Of a DNA stretch of 64,000 nucleotides, positions 17,156 to 24,398 are shown in pieces; positions within the stretch are counted from its first letter, which is position 1, and each line of letters starts with the position of its first letter. A program made the translations under genes and the position numbers. The notes below the pieces were generated by a model that was given only the letters and a program-made list of their open reading frames with translations, was not told the origin of the DNA and did no database searches. Origin of the DNA: Phycisphaera sp. (GTDB taxonomy: Bacteria; Planctomycetota; Phycisphaerae; Phycisphaerales; SM1A02); the NCBI GenBank assembly GCA_016124975.1, contig WGMP01000014.1, positions 55,898-119,897 on the forward strand, in the 5' to 3' direction.

Positions 17156-17186
17156 CGCGTCTACTGCTACCGCTACTGCTACCGCG
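17156..17186. repeat. 31-bp direct repeat, right copy (candidate integrase arm site)
   Basis: This is an exact match to 11536-11566 and consists of two CTACTGCTACCG units plus flanks. It lies 55 bp inside the right attachment site. In the circular form the two copies would flank the crossover site on opposite sides. Confidence 0.85.
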
Positions 17187-17240
17187 ATCGTCGAGACGAT
17201 CGCAAGTCCCTTCGCCGCAGGAAATTGTGCAAGGGGCGTT

Positions 17241-17263
17241 TAGTCAGCTGAGCTAAGCGCCCG
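17241..17263. repeat. right attachment site (displaced tRNA 5' end)
   Basis: Pattern TAG[T]CAGCTGAGCTAA[G]CGCCCG, with two mismatches to the left site. Read on the minus strand it begins like the tRNA (GGGCGCTTAGCTCAGCTG), diverges at the crossover core and continues as ACTAAACGCCCC, which makes the region almost palindromic. Confidence 0.85.
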
Positions 17264-17272
17264 ACGGTGGGG

Positions 17273-17278
17273 AGTATA
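17273..17278 (-). promoter_or_regulatory. stranded native -10 box of tRNA-Val
   Basis: TATACT on the minus strand, 10 nt upstream of the displaced tRNA 5' end at 17262. A weak TTTTCC lies about 18 nt further upstream. Integration cut this promoter off from the tRNA body at 11318-11391. Confidence 0.55.
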
Positions 17279-17350
17279 GCGCATGGCTGGCCCGCGGGAA
17301 AAGTCCTGTGCGGCGGGATAAACGCGGACCCACGGCGGCCTCCCCGTCGA

Positions 17351-18400
17351 TCAGCGGACCTTGGCGAGGAACTTCTTCGTCTCCGCGCGCGACGCCTTGA
17401 TGATCGCGTCGGCCTTCTTCGGGTTGGCCTTCGCCTCGAGGAGCGCGGTGAGCATCATCGGCGCCACGATGGTCGCGTCGCTTTCGACGACGAACATCGG
17501 GGTCTTCTCGGTGAGCTTGTCCCAGGTGATCTTCTCGTTGGGAGTCGCCCCCGAGTACGAGCCGAACGAGGTCGTCGAGTCGCTGATCTGGCAGAAGTAC
17601 GCCCACGGACGCACGGGTTCCTGCAGGTCGTACTTGATGCTCGGCACGACGCAGATCGGGAAATCGCCCGCGATGCCGCCGCCGATCTGGAAGAAGCCGA
17701 TGCCGGGGCCTTTCGAAAGACGCTTGTAGTCGTCGTAGAAGCCCGCCATGTACTCGATGCCGCTCTTCACGATCTGCGCGCTGCACTCGCCGAACTTCAC
17801 ATGCGACGCGAAGATGTTGCCGAAGGTCGAGTCCTCGTGCCCGGGCACCACAATCGGCAGGTTCGCCTTCGCGGCCGCGAGCAGCCAGCATTCGTCGGGG
17901 TTTCCCTCGAACTTCGACTTCGGAAGCGACAGCACGAGCTCGTAGAAGTACTCGTGCCAGTAGCGACGCTCGCCGTTCTTCGTCGCCTTCATCCACATCG
18001 GGACGAGGATCTTCTCGACCGCGCGGAAGGCCTCGTCCTCGGGAATGCTCGTGTCGGTGACGCGGCGCATGCGCTGCTTGAGGATCTTGGTGTCGTCCTC
18101 TTTCGTGAAGTAGCGGTAGTCGGGGAAGTCCTTGTAGCTGTGGTGCGCCACGAGGCGGAAGAGCGACTCCTCGAGGTTCGCGCCCGTCACCGAGAGGCCG
18201 TGCACGAGGCCCGCGCGGATCGCGGGCGCGAGGGTGATGCCGAGCTGCGCGGAGCTCATCGCGCCCGCGACGGCCCAGTACATGCGTCCGCCCTTCGAGA
18301 TGTGGTCCCAGTAGGCGAAGAGCGCGTCGCGCGTCGAGCGCGCGTTGAAGTTTCGATAGTTGCGGGCGACGAACTCGAGGATCGGAAGCTGGGTCGGCAT
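17351..18400 (-). CDS. deoxyhypusine synthase family protein
   Basis: A 349-residue NAD-dependent enzyme of the deoxyhypusine/homospermidine synthase family. The active-site region NEKITWDKLTEKT matches the catalytic-lysine motif (WGK in the eukaryotic enzyme), with Lys at about 295. Other family blocks are GLSVTGANLEESLF near residue 60 and FQIGGGIAGDFPIC near 235. Bacteria lack eIF5A, so the likely role is in polyamine metabolism (aminobutyl transfer, for example homospermidine), not hypusination. ATG 18400 is chosen because TACATT lies 9 nt upstream; 18451 would overlap the divergent promoter. Confidence 0.85.
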   Translation of the reverse strand: MPTQLPILEFVARNYRNFNARSTRDALFAYWDHISKGGRMYWAVAGAMSSAQLGITLAPAIRAGLVHGLSVTGANLEESLFRLVAHHSYKDFPDYRYFTKEDDTKILKQRMRRVTDTSIPEDEAFRAVEKILVPMWMKATKNGERRYWHEYFYELVLSLPKSKFEGNPDECWLLAAAKANLPIVVPGHEDSTFGNIFASHVKFGECSAQIVKSGIEYMAGFYDDYKRLSKGPGIGFFQIGGGIAGDFPICVVPSIKYDLQEPVRPWAYFCQISDSTTSFGSYSGATPNEKITWDKLTEKTPMFVVESDATIVAPMMLTALLEAKANPKKADAIIKASRAETKKFLAKVR

Positions 18401-18459
18401 GGGAGCGGAAATGTACCCGAGCGGGGGAGCGCGGTGCGGCGCGGAGTACACTCCGTTCC

Positions 18460-19554
18460 GTGGCGAATCTCCCGTCGTCCATCCTCGTCACGGGCGGCGC
18501 TGGCTTCATCGGCAGCGCGCTCGTGCGCATGCTGAACGAGACGACCGACGCGCGCGTCGTCACGCTCGACAAGCTGACCTACGCGGGTCACCGCGAGAAC
18601 CTCGCGGGACTTGCGCATCCCGAGCGCCACACCTTCGTCCACGGCGATGTCTGCGACCGCGCGCTCTGCGCGGCCGTCCTCGCCGAGCACCGCGTGGAGG
18701 CCGTCCTCCATCTCGCGGCAGAATCGCATGTCGACCGCTCGATCGTGGGCGCCGATGCGTTCGTCGAGACGAACATCGTCGGCACGCACCGCCTCGTCGA
18801 GGCCGCGCGCGCGCATTTTTCCGCGCTCTCCGCAGAGGGGCGCGCCCGCTTCCGCTTCGTGCATGTCTCGACGGACGAGGTCTACGGAAGCCTCGCGCCC
18901 AACGAGTTGCCCTTCACCGAGAAGTCGCCCGTCCGTCCGAACAGCCCGTACGCGGCGAGCAAGGCCGCGGCAGACCACCTCGTGCGCGCTGCGCACCGCA
19001 CGCACGGGTTTCCAGCGATCCTGACCAACTGCTCGAACAACTACGGCCCGCGGCAGATGCCCGAGAAGCTGATCCCCGTGGTGATCGAGCGCGCGCTCGC
19101 GAGGATGTCGATCCCGATCTACGGCGACGGCCTCCAGGTGCGCGACTGGATCCATGTCGACGACCACTGCCGCGCGCTCCTGCGCGTGCTCGAGGCGGGA
19201 CGCGCGGGCGAGGTCTACAACATCGGTGGCGACTGCGAGAGGACGAACCTCGCGCTCGTGCGCGCGCTCTGCGCAGCGCTCGACCACGAGCGCCCGCGCG
19301 CGGACGGCGCGGGTTACGCAGCGCAGATCGAGCATGTCGCCGACCGCCCGGGCCACGACCGGCGCTATGCCATCTCGAGCGCGAAGCTCGCGCACGAGCT
19401 CGGCTGGCGCGCGACGACGCCCTTCGAGCAGGGCCTCGCCGACACGGTGCGCTGGTATCTCGCGAACGGCGCGTGGCTCGCCGCCGTGTCGAGCGCGGAG
19501 CACCGCGCGTTCATGGCGCGGCAGTACGGCCCGCACGCCCGCTCGCTCACCTGA
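18460..19554 (+). CDS. rfbB: dTDP-glucose 4,6-dehydratase
   Basis: A 364-residue extended short-chain dehydrogenase that makes dTDP-4-keto-6-deoxyglucose, the precursor of rhamnose and other cell-surface deoxysugars. VTGGAGFIGS (10-19) binds NAD. STDEVYG and Tyr164-x3-Lys168 (PYAASK) form the catalytic site, and NCSNNYGPRQMPEKLIP and GDGLQVRDWIHVDDHC are diagnostic for RmlB. The start is GTG at 18460 with TACACT 7 nt upstream, so it is probably leaderless. The other dTDP-rhamnose genes are not in this window. Confidence 0.93.
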   Translation: MANLPSSILVTGGAGFIGSALVRMLNETTDARVVTLDKLTYAGHRENLAGLAHPERHTFVHGDVCDRALCAAVLAEHRVEAVLHLAAESHVDRSIVGADAFVETNIVGTHRLVEAARAHFSALSAEGRARFRFVHVSTDEVYGSLAPNELPFTEKSPVRPNSPYAASKAAADHLVRAAHRTHGFPAILTNCSNNYGPRQMPEKLIPVVIERALARMSIPIYGDGLQVRDWIHVDDHCRALLRVLEAGRAGEVYNIGGDCERTNLALVRALCAALDHERPRADGAGYAAQIEHVADRPGHDRRYAISSAKLAHELGWRATTPFEQGLADTVRWYLANGAWLAAVSSAEHRAFMARQYGPHARSLT

Positions 19555-20158
19555 CGAGCGACGCCGTTGCGCGCGTGAAGACCGCGAGCGTCGCCTCGAT
19601 GTGCGCGTCGCGCGCCTCGCGCGTGGCGAAGCGGCGGCCGAGCGAACCGTCGAGAAGGAGCGTGGCCAGCCCGTGCACGAGCGACCAGTGCATGGTGACG
19701 AGCGTGTCGATCCTCTCCGCAGCAGCGGAGCCTGTCCGCGGGGCGCGTCCGCCCGCATGGCACTCGGTCACGAGGCGCACGAGCGGCGCGTAGGCGCGCG
19801 CGCCCGCGTCGCCCGCCGCGGGGAACGCCGCGCGGTCGACGAGTTCCGGCCTGAACATGATGCGAAAGGACGCGGGCTCTGCGAGCGCGAAGGCGACATA
19901 CGCCCGCCCGGCGAGCATGAGCCTCCGCGAGGCTGCGCCGCGGGCCCGCTCGGTTGCCTCGAGCCGCTCGGCGAGGCGCGTGAAGCCGCGCGCGACGAGC
20001 TCCGCCACGATCGCCTCCTTGTGCCCGAAGTGGTGGTAGGGCGCCTGATGGCTCACGCCCGCGCGGCGCGCCACCTCGCGGAGGGAGAGCGCCGCGACGC
20101 CGTCCTCCTCGATCAGGGCGAGGCTGGCGGCGAGAACCTGCTCGCGGAGATCCGACAT
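19547..20158 (-). CDS. TetR-family transcriptional repressor (WHG C-terminal domain)
   Basis: A 203-residue regulator. Residues 5-50 hold the TetR DNA-binding domain (VAALSLREVARRAGVSHQAPYHHFGHKEAIV). The C-terminal ligand domain ends with WSLVHGLATLLLDG, a WHG-type signature. ATG 20158 is used; the frame stays open upstream through the operator but has no better start. Two 17-bp palindromes lie between it and the divergent ABA4-like gene. Its 3' end overlaps that of rfbB by 8 bp. Confidence 0.9.
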   Translation of the reverse strand: MSDLREQVLAASLALIEEDGVAALSLREVARRAGVSHQAPYHHFGHKEAIVAELVARGFTRLAERLEATERARGAASRRLMLAGRAYVAFALAEPASFRIMFRPELVDRAAFPAAGDAGARAYAPLVRLVTECHAGGRAPRTGSAAAERIDTLVTMHWSLVHGLATLLLDGSLGRRFATREARDAHIEATLAVFTRATASLVR

Positions 20159-20178
20159 GCGGGGAAGGTGCCATGCCG

Positions 20179-20195
20179 ACTTGACATTGTCAAGT
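20179..20195. promoter_or_regulatory. TetR operator 1 (perfect 17-bp palindrome)
   Basis: ACTTGACATTGTCAAGT has 8-bp perfect arms around a central T. It contains TTGACA (20181-20186), which would be the -35 box of a plus-strand promoter with TAGCCT at 20203-20208 (16-nt spacer). Repressor binding would block that promoter. Confidence 0.8.
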
Positions 20196-20215
20196 CCCGT
20201 GATAGCCTTGGCGCG

Positions 20216-20232
20216 ACTTGACGCTGTCAAGT
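20216..20232. promoter_or_regulatory. TetR operator 2 (17-bp palindrome, one mismatch)
   Basis: ACTTGACGCTGTCAAGT has the same arms as operator 1 with one mismatch. Its centre is 37 bp from that of operator 1. It lies just after the predicted transcription start of the downstream gene. Confidence 0.8.
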
Positions 20233-20280
20233 TCCGATTCCGTCCCGCCGCTCTTTCGTCCGCGCCACAGGAGCCCCCCG

Positions 20281-21585
20281 ATGCCGTCAGTCCACGCAGC
20301 GACCCTCGCCGAGGCCGCGCTCGCCCCCGCGGCCGTCTTCGGGGCGGCGAACACCACCGCGCTTCTCGGCTGGCTCGCCCTCATCGCGCTCCCTCGCCGC
20401 ATGCGCGCGCGCCGCGCCGTCGCCGCGGGCGTGGTTCCGCTCCTTCTGTCGATCGCCTACGCCGCGCTCATTGCGGCGGGATGGTCGCGCGCGGAGGGCG
20501 GCTTCGACTCGATCGAGGCGGTCCGCGCGCTCTTCGCAAGCGACCTCGCGCTTGTCGCGGGCTGGCTCCACTACCTCGCGTTCGACCTCCTGATCGGCGC
20601 CCACATCGATGAACGCGCGGAGCGGGCCGGGATCGGTCGATTCGCGCTCCTTCCCGCCTTCGCGCTCACCTTCCTCTTCGGGCCGGTCGGCTGGCTTCTC
20701 TACCGCGTGCAGGAGTGGGCGACGCCGCGCATGCGCGCCGCCCTAGCGACGGAGGGCGACCTGCCCGACCACCGCGGGGCGCTCGAGGTCATGCGGTGGG
20801 CGCTCCTCCACGCCGACCGCCGCCTCCTCGCGATCGCGGGAGCGCTTCTTGCGCTCGTGCCGCCCACGCTGTTCGCGGCGCTCCTCGACGACCGCACGCT
20901 CGACGGTGCGAACCTCTGGATCAAGCCGCTCAAGTTCGAGCTGTCGCTTGCGATCTACGCGGCGACGCTCGCGGTGGTGGTTCCGCGGGCAGGCAGGGGA
21001 GCGGCTGCGACCCGCGGCTGCCGCTGGCTCGTGCGGCTCATGGCGTTGGGCGCGGCGGTCGAGATGTTCTGGATCATCTTCCAGGCCGCGCGCGGCACGC
21101 GCTCGCATTTCAATGTCTCGACCCCGATCGACGGGTTCATGTACAGCGTGATGGGCGTCTTCGCGGTCACCTTGGTGGTGGCGCCGCTTGTCCTCGCGCC
21201 CGCCGCATGGCGTGAGCGGAGGGGCGGCCTTCGCGCGGGAATCCTGGCGGGCCTCGCGCTCAACCTCCTCCTTGGCGGAGCCTTCGGCGCGATCATCAGT
21301 TCGCATGGCTCGCACTTCATTGGCGGCGACGCGACGGGCGCCACGGGGCTTCCGTTCCTCGGTTGGTCGACGACGGGGGGCGACCTCCGCATTGCGCACT
21401 TCGTCGGGCTGCACGGGCTACAGGCGATGGTTGCGGCGGGGATCGCCGCATCGTCGTGGCGGCCGCGCACGGGCGCGGTCACGGTGTGGGCGCTGGCCGC
21501 CGCATGGTCGGCTGCATCCATCGTGCTTGCGGCGCTCGCTCTCGGAGGGGTTTCCGTGCTTCCCGCGTCTCCCGCGCTTCCGTGA
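20281..21585 (+). CDS. integral membrane protein: ABA4-like (DUF4281) domain fused to a second membrane domain
   Basis: 434 residues with about ten hydrophobic segments. Residues 1-150 match the ABA4-like/DUF4281 pattern (NTTALLGWLALIALP, then DLALVAGWLHYLAFDLLIG, then FLFGPVGWLLYR). In plants ABA4 is needed for neoxanthin formation; the bacterial role is unknown. The C-terminal half is a separate membrane domain with LWIKPLKFELSL, EMFWIIFQAARGTRSHFN and HFVGLHGLQ. ATG 20281 has an AGGAG 6-7 nt upstream. The gene is divergent from the TetR gene with two operators between, so it is the probable repressor target. Confidence 0.75.
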   Translation: MPSVHAATLAEAALAPAAVFGAANTTALLGWLALIALPRRMRARRAVAAGVVPLLLSIAYAALIAAGWSRAEGGFDSIEAVRALFASDLALVAGWLHYLAFDLLIGAHIDERAERAGIGRFALLPAFALTFLFGPVGWLLYRVQEWATPRMRAALATEGDLPDHRGALEVMRWALLHADRRLLAIAGALLALVPPTLFAALLDDRTLDGANLWIKPLKFELSLAIYAATLAVVVPRAGRGAAATRGCRWLVRLMALGAAVEMFWIIFQAARGTRSHFNVSTPIDGFMYSVMGVFAVTLVVAPLVLAPAAWRERRGGLRAGILAGLALNLLLGGAFGAIISSHGSHFIGGDATGATGLPFLGWSTTGGDLRIAHFVGLHGLQAMVAAGIAASSWRPRTGAVTVWALAAAWSAASIVLAALALGGVSVLPASPALP

Positions 21586-21621
21586 ATCACGGCGCGGGCG
21601 TGCGAGACATCCCCGAAAGAG

Positions 21622-21649
21622 AACGCACCCGCCGTGCGGCGGGTGCGTT
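21622..21649. terminator. bidirectional hairpin between convergent genes
   Basis: A 12-bp perfect stem (AACGCACCCGCC / GGCGGGTGCGTT) with loop GTGC, between the ABA4-like gene (ends 21585) and tatA (ends 21673 on the other strand). There is no long T-run on either side. Confidence 0.65.
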
Positions 21650-21672
21650 GGTCATTCAGCTTGATCTGCCCG

Positions 21673-21945
21673 TCAGCGCTGCTCTGCGCGGCTCTGCGTG
21701 CCTTCGGGCGCCTGCATCACCTGCTCGCCTGGCAGGGTCTTGCGCGCGGCGGGCTCCTCGCGCTTCACATCGTCCTCGACATCCTTGAGCCCCTTCTTGA
21801 ACTCCTTGATCCCCTGGCCGATCGAGCGGCCGACTTCAGGGAGCCTGCGGCCGAAGAGGAGCAGGCCGATCACGAGGAGGACGATCCACTCCCAGCCTCC
21901 GGGGAGACCAAAGGCGAGCAGGGCGTTGGAGGTGAGCAGGTTCAT
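21673..21945 (-). CDS. tatA: twin-arginine translocase TatA/E subunit
   Basis: 90 residues: a membrane helix (WEWIVLLVIGLLLFG), the FGRRLPEVGRSIGQGIKEFKKGLKD amphipathic helix typical of TatA, and an acidic/polar tail. TatA multimerises to form the pore for folded proteins carrying twin-arginine signals. ATG 21945 is preceded by GGAG; a longer frame to 22326 lacks support. It stands alone here, without tatB or tatC. Confidence 0.92.
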   Translation of the reverse strand: MNLLTSNALLAFGLPGGWEWIVLLVIGLLLFGRRLPEVGRSIGQGIKEFKKGLKDVEDDVKREEPAARKTLPGEQVMQAPEGTQSRAEQR

Positions 21946-22210
21946 GGTGAGGCTCCGACGGTCGGTGGTGCAGCCAGGCGGGCGAGTCCGCCACGGCGGA
22001 CCAGCAGAACGCGGAGTATACGCCGCGCTTGCATCGATGCGCGGCGACGACAGACCCGAGATCGAGCCGCGATGGCGGGGGTGTACCGCGCCGTCGGCCG
22101 CGCGGTTGCGCACGCCGCGGACGGGCGTCGGGAACCAGCAACGACCCGCGCCGCGCGGAAACGCGCGGAATATCGCCCATTGCCTCCGTCTTCGCGGTAC
22201 TGTTCCCGCC
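21946..22210. promoter_or_regulatory. divergent intergenic region tatA / mltA
   Basis: 265 bp with no credible gene. TACTGT ends 7 nt before the mltA ATG at 22211. GTATAC-like sequence near 22016-22021 (revcomp GTATAC) may belong to the tatA promoter. Nothing else is recognised. Confidence 0.4.
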
Positions 22211-23512
22211 ATGCTCGCTCGATTCTCCGCCCGCGGCGTGCGCCGCTCCGCCGCCCTCGCAGCCGTCGCCCTTCTTTCGCTCACGGGCTGCCGCTCGCAG
22301 CAGGAAGTGCCCATCGACGCCAACAACCCGACCGACGGCCCCGCGCTGATCCGCCTCGGGCCGGACGATCCGCGCCCCGCCGTCGGCGCAGCGTTCGACG
22401 CGCTCGGAGGCCAGACCTTCTATCTCGACCGATCGGTCGGAGAGAGCATCGGCTGGTTCACGAAGCCCTCGAGCAAGCAGTGGTTCCCGTTCAAGAACCA
22501 GGGCACGCAGGAGATCGTCTGCACCCACGAGCAGGCGGAGGCCAGCGTGCACGCGTTCAAGCACCTGCTCTCGACCTCGTCGTCGGCTGCGGAGTTCGAG
22601 TCGCGCTTCTTCGAGCTCTTCGAGGTGTGGCAGTCGGTCGGCTACAACCAGAACCGCGATGTGCTCTTCACGGGCTACTTCTCGCCGACCTTCAAGGCGA
22701 GCCGCTCGCCTGACGCGCGGTTCAAGCACCCGCTCTATATGCGCCCCGCGGACCTTGTGACCGACCCCGCGACCGGGCAGCCGCTCGGCCGACGCATGGC
22801 GGATGGCTCGCTCGCGAAGTGGCCTGGCCGCGCGGAGATCGAGTCGAGCGGCATGTTCACGGGCACCGAGCTCGTCTACCTCGAGAGCAAGCTCGATGTC
22901 TACATCGTGCAGGTGAATGGAAGCGCGAAGCTCATCATGCCCGACGAGTCCGTCATGTACGTGGGCTACGCGGGCAAGACCGACGGGCAGTATGTGGGCC
23001 TCGGCAAGTCGCTGATGGAGGAGGGCGTGCTCACGAAGAGCCAGCTCTCGCTCGCCGCGATCCGCAGGCTCTACCGCACCGACCCGACGACGATCGACAG
23101 GCTCATCAACCGCAACGACTCGTATGTGTTCTTCAAGGAGTACGAGCGCGACGCGTGGCCTGCGGGCTCGCTCGGCACGCGCGTGAACGAGGACGCCTCG
23201 ATCGCCACCGACAAGTCGATCTTCCCGCGCGGCGGCGTGGTGATGGTCGACACGCGCGCCAACACCTTCTCGCGCGGGCAGGTCGAGTACAGGAAGTTCA
23301 TGCTCGACCAGGACACGGGCGGCGCGATCCGCGCGGCCGGTCGTGCGGACCTCTACATGGGCGCGGGCGCGCCCGCAGAGCTCCTCGCGGGCGGGCAGTA
23401 CGCGACGGGCAAGATGTTCTACTTCTTCCTGAAGCCCGAGCATGTGCCGCAGTTCCTGCCGCAACCTGCCGTGGGCAAGCAGCCGCAGGCGCCGAAGCCG
23501 ATCGGGCGCTGA
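22211..23512 (+). CDS. mltA: MltA-type lytic murein transglycosylase, lipoprotein
   Basis: 433 residues. A lipobox LSLTGC places the acylated Cys at 27. The MltA domain spans about 120-330 (GYFSPTFKASR, PLYMRPADL, then RAEIESSGMFTGTELVYLES), followed by the 3D domain with YVGYAGKTDGQYVGLGKSL and the C-terminal SLGTRV...PRGGVVMVDTR with catalytic-region Asp residues. It cleaves the glycan strand with 1,6-anhydro product formation during wall turnover. TACTGT lies 7 nt upstream of the ATG, consistent with leaderless expression. It is convergent with the zinc-ribbon gene 8 bp away. Confidence 0.9.
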   Translation: MLARFSARGVRRSAALAAVALLSLTGCRSQQEVPIDANNPTDGPALIRLGPDDPRPAVGAAFDALGGQTFYLDRSVGESIGWFTKPSSKQWFPFKNQGTQEIVCTHEQAEASVHAFKHLLSTSSSAAEFESRFFELFEVWQSVGYNQNRDVLFTGYFSPTFKASRSPDARFKHPLYMRPADLVTDPATGQPLGRRMADGSLAKWPGRAEIESSGMFTGTELVYLESKLDVYIVQVNGSAKLIMPDESVMYVGYAGKTDGQYVGLGKSLMEEGVLTKSQLSLAAIRRLYRTDPTTIDRLINRNDSYVFFKEYERDAWPAGSLGTRVNEDASIATDKSIFPRGGVVMVDTRANTFSRGQVEYRKFMLDQDTGGAIRAAGRADLYMGAGAPAELLAGGQYATGKMFYFFLKPEHVPQFLPQPAVGKQPQAPKPIGR

Positions 23513-23520
23513 GAGGCGCG

Positions 23521-24327
23521 TCACTCCGCGGGGGGCGTTTCGCGCGGGGGCGTGTCGCCCTCGCCTGAGTCGCTCTCGACCGAATCACTCGCGGCCGCGT
23601 CCTGCCCTGCGCCGCGGCGAGGCTGCCGCGTCGACCAGCCGATGCCCCGCTCGCGCAGCGCGGGGTCGGCGGGCTGCCAGTTGCGGTCGCGGCGGTCGAG
23701 CGCCCACGCCTCGCTCTCGTAGACGCCGTCCGCAGTGACCGTCATGCGCGCGAACGACGACGGGAACGCACGCGGCCGCGTCGACGGCCGCGCCGCGTCG
23801 CGCGCGGTCTCCTCGACGAAGCGCGCCTCGTCGAGGCGGCACCACGACTCGCCCGCCACGCTTCCGACCGCGAGCGCCGCGATCAGGATCCAGCCGAATC
23901 GCTTCACGGGCCGCAGCGACAGCGCCCAGGGCTCGAGCGGATCCGTTGCGAGGCCGCACTCCGAGCAAAGGCTGCGGCCCTCGTGCGGATAGCCGCAGTG
24001 CGGGCACTGCGCGCGACGCGCGCGGCGGTCCGCTGGAAGATGGATCCACACGATCTCCGCGAAGTCGGCGAGCGGCGCCAACCACCACAGGAAGATCGAG
24101 GCGAGCGCGGTCGAGACGACCGCCGCGAGCACGGTGCCCGCTCCGACCTCGAAGCCGCCGATGAGCGCGCGTGACCAGCAGTAGCTGACGAACAGGAACG
24201 CCGCCGACAGCAGGAAGAGCCCCGCGAAGGCCATGGCGTTCGCCCCGGGCGGGGGCGTGAGGGCGTCCGCGGCGCGCGTCGCGCGTCGCGGAGAAGCGGT
24301 CGATGCGCCATGCGGCGTCGGATCCAT
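23521..24327 (-). CDS. membrane protein with zinc-ribbon
   Basis: 268 residues. Two hydrophobic segments near residues 32-85 (MAFAGLFLLSAAFLFVSYCW and a second ending LWWLAPLADF) are followed by a zinc ribbon CPHCGYPHEGRSLCSECG (two CxxC pairs), a third span (FGWILIAALAVGSVAG), then an outside domain and an acidic tail. The family is not recognised; similar zinc-ribbon membrane proteins are common in planctomycetes. ATG 24327 has TATCGT 6 nt upstream, preferred over the in-frame ATG at 24378. Confidence 0.65.
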   Translation of the reverse strand: MDPTPHGASTASPRRATRAADALTPPPGANAMAFAGLFLLSAAFLFVSYCWSRALIGGFEVGAGTVLAAVVSTALASIFLWWLAPLADFAEIVWIHLPADRRARRAQCPHCGYPHEGRSLCSECGLATDPLEPWALSLRPVKRFGWILIAALAVGSVAGESWCRLDEARFVEETARDAARPSTRPRAFPSSFARMTVTADGVYESEAWALDRRDRNWQPADPALRERGIGWSTRQPRRGAGQDAAASDSVESDSGEGDTPPRETPPAE

Positions 24328-24398
24328 GGGCGCACGATATCCACGCGGAGGAGCGGCGCCTTGAAAACCACGGTCCACGGTTCCCTACACTGCGCCCC

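Larger units (their letters stand above)
11371..17263. mobile_element. 5.9-kb integrated satellite-like element in the 5' end of tRNA-Val
   Basis: The element is bounded by imperfect 23-bp direct repeats (11370-11392 and 17241-17263, two mismatches) derived from the tRNA 5' end. Cargo from left to right: tyrosine integrase, DUF3987 ATPase, two AlpA-like DNA-binding proteins and a 305-residue unknown protein (all minus strand), a DUF5681 protein (plus strand) and two small membrane proteins (minus strand). It has no capsid, portal, tail or conjugation genes. This content resembles phage-inducible satellites (integrase, AlpA, primase/helicase-like, terminase-small-like), but that comparison is inference. 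Both ends carry a 31-bp direct repeat. Confidence 0.85.

Noticed and set aside
17241..17263. A second, complete tRNA gene at the right end of the element
   Set aside because: Only the first 18 or so positions match a tRNA 5' end. After the D-arm core the sequence diverges, and no anticodon or T-arm is present.
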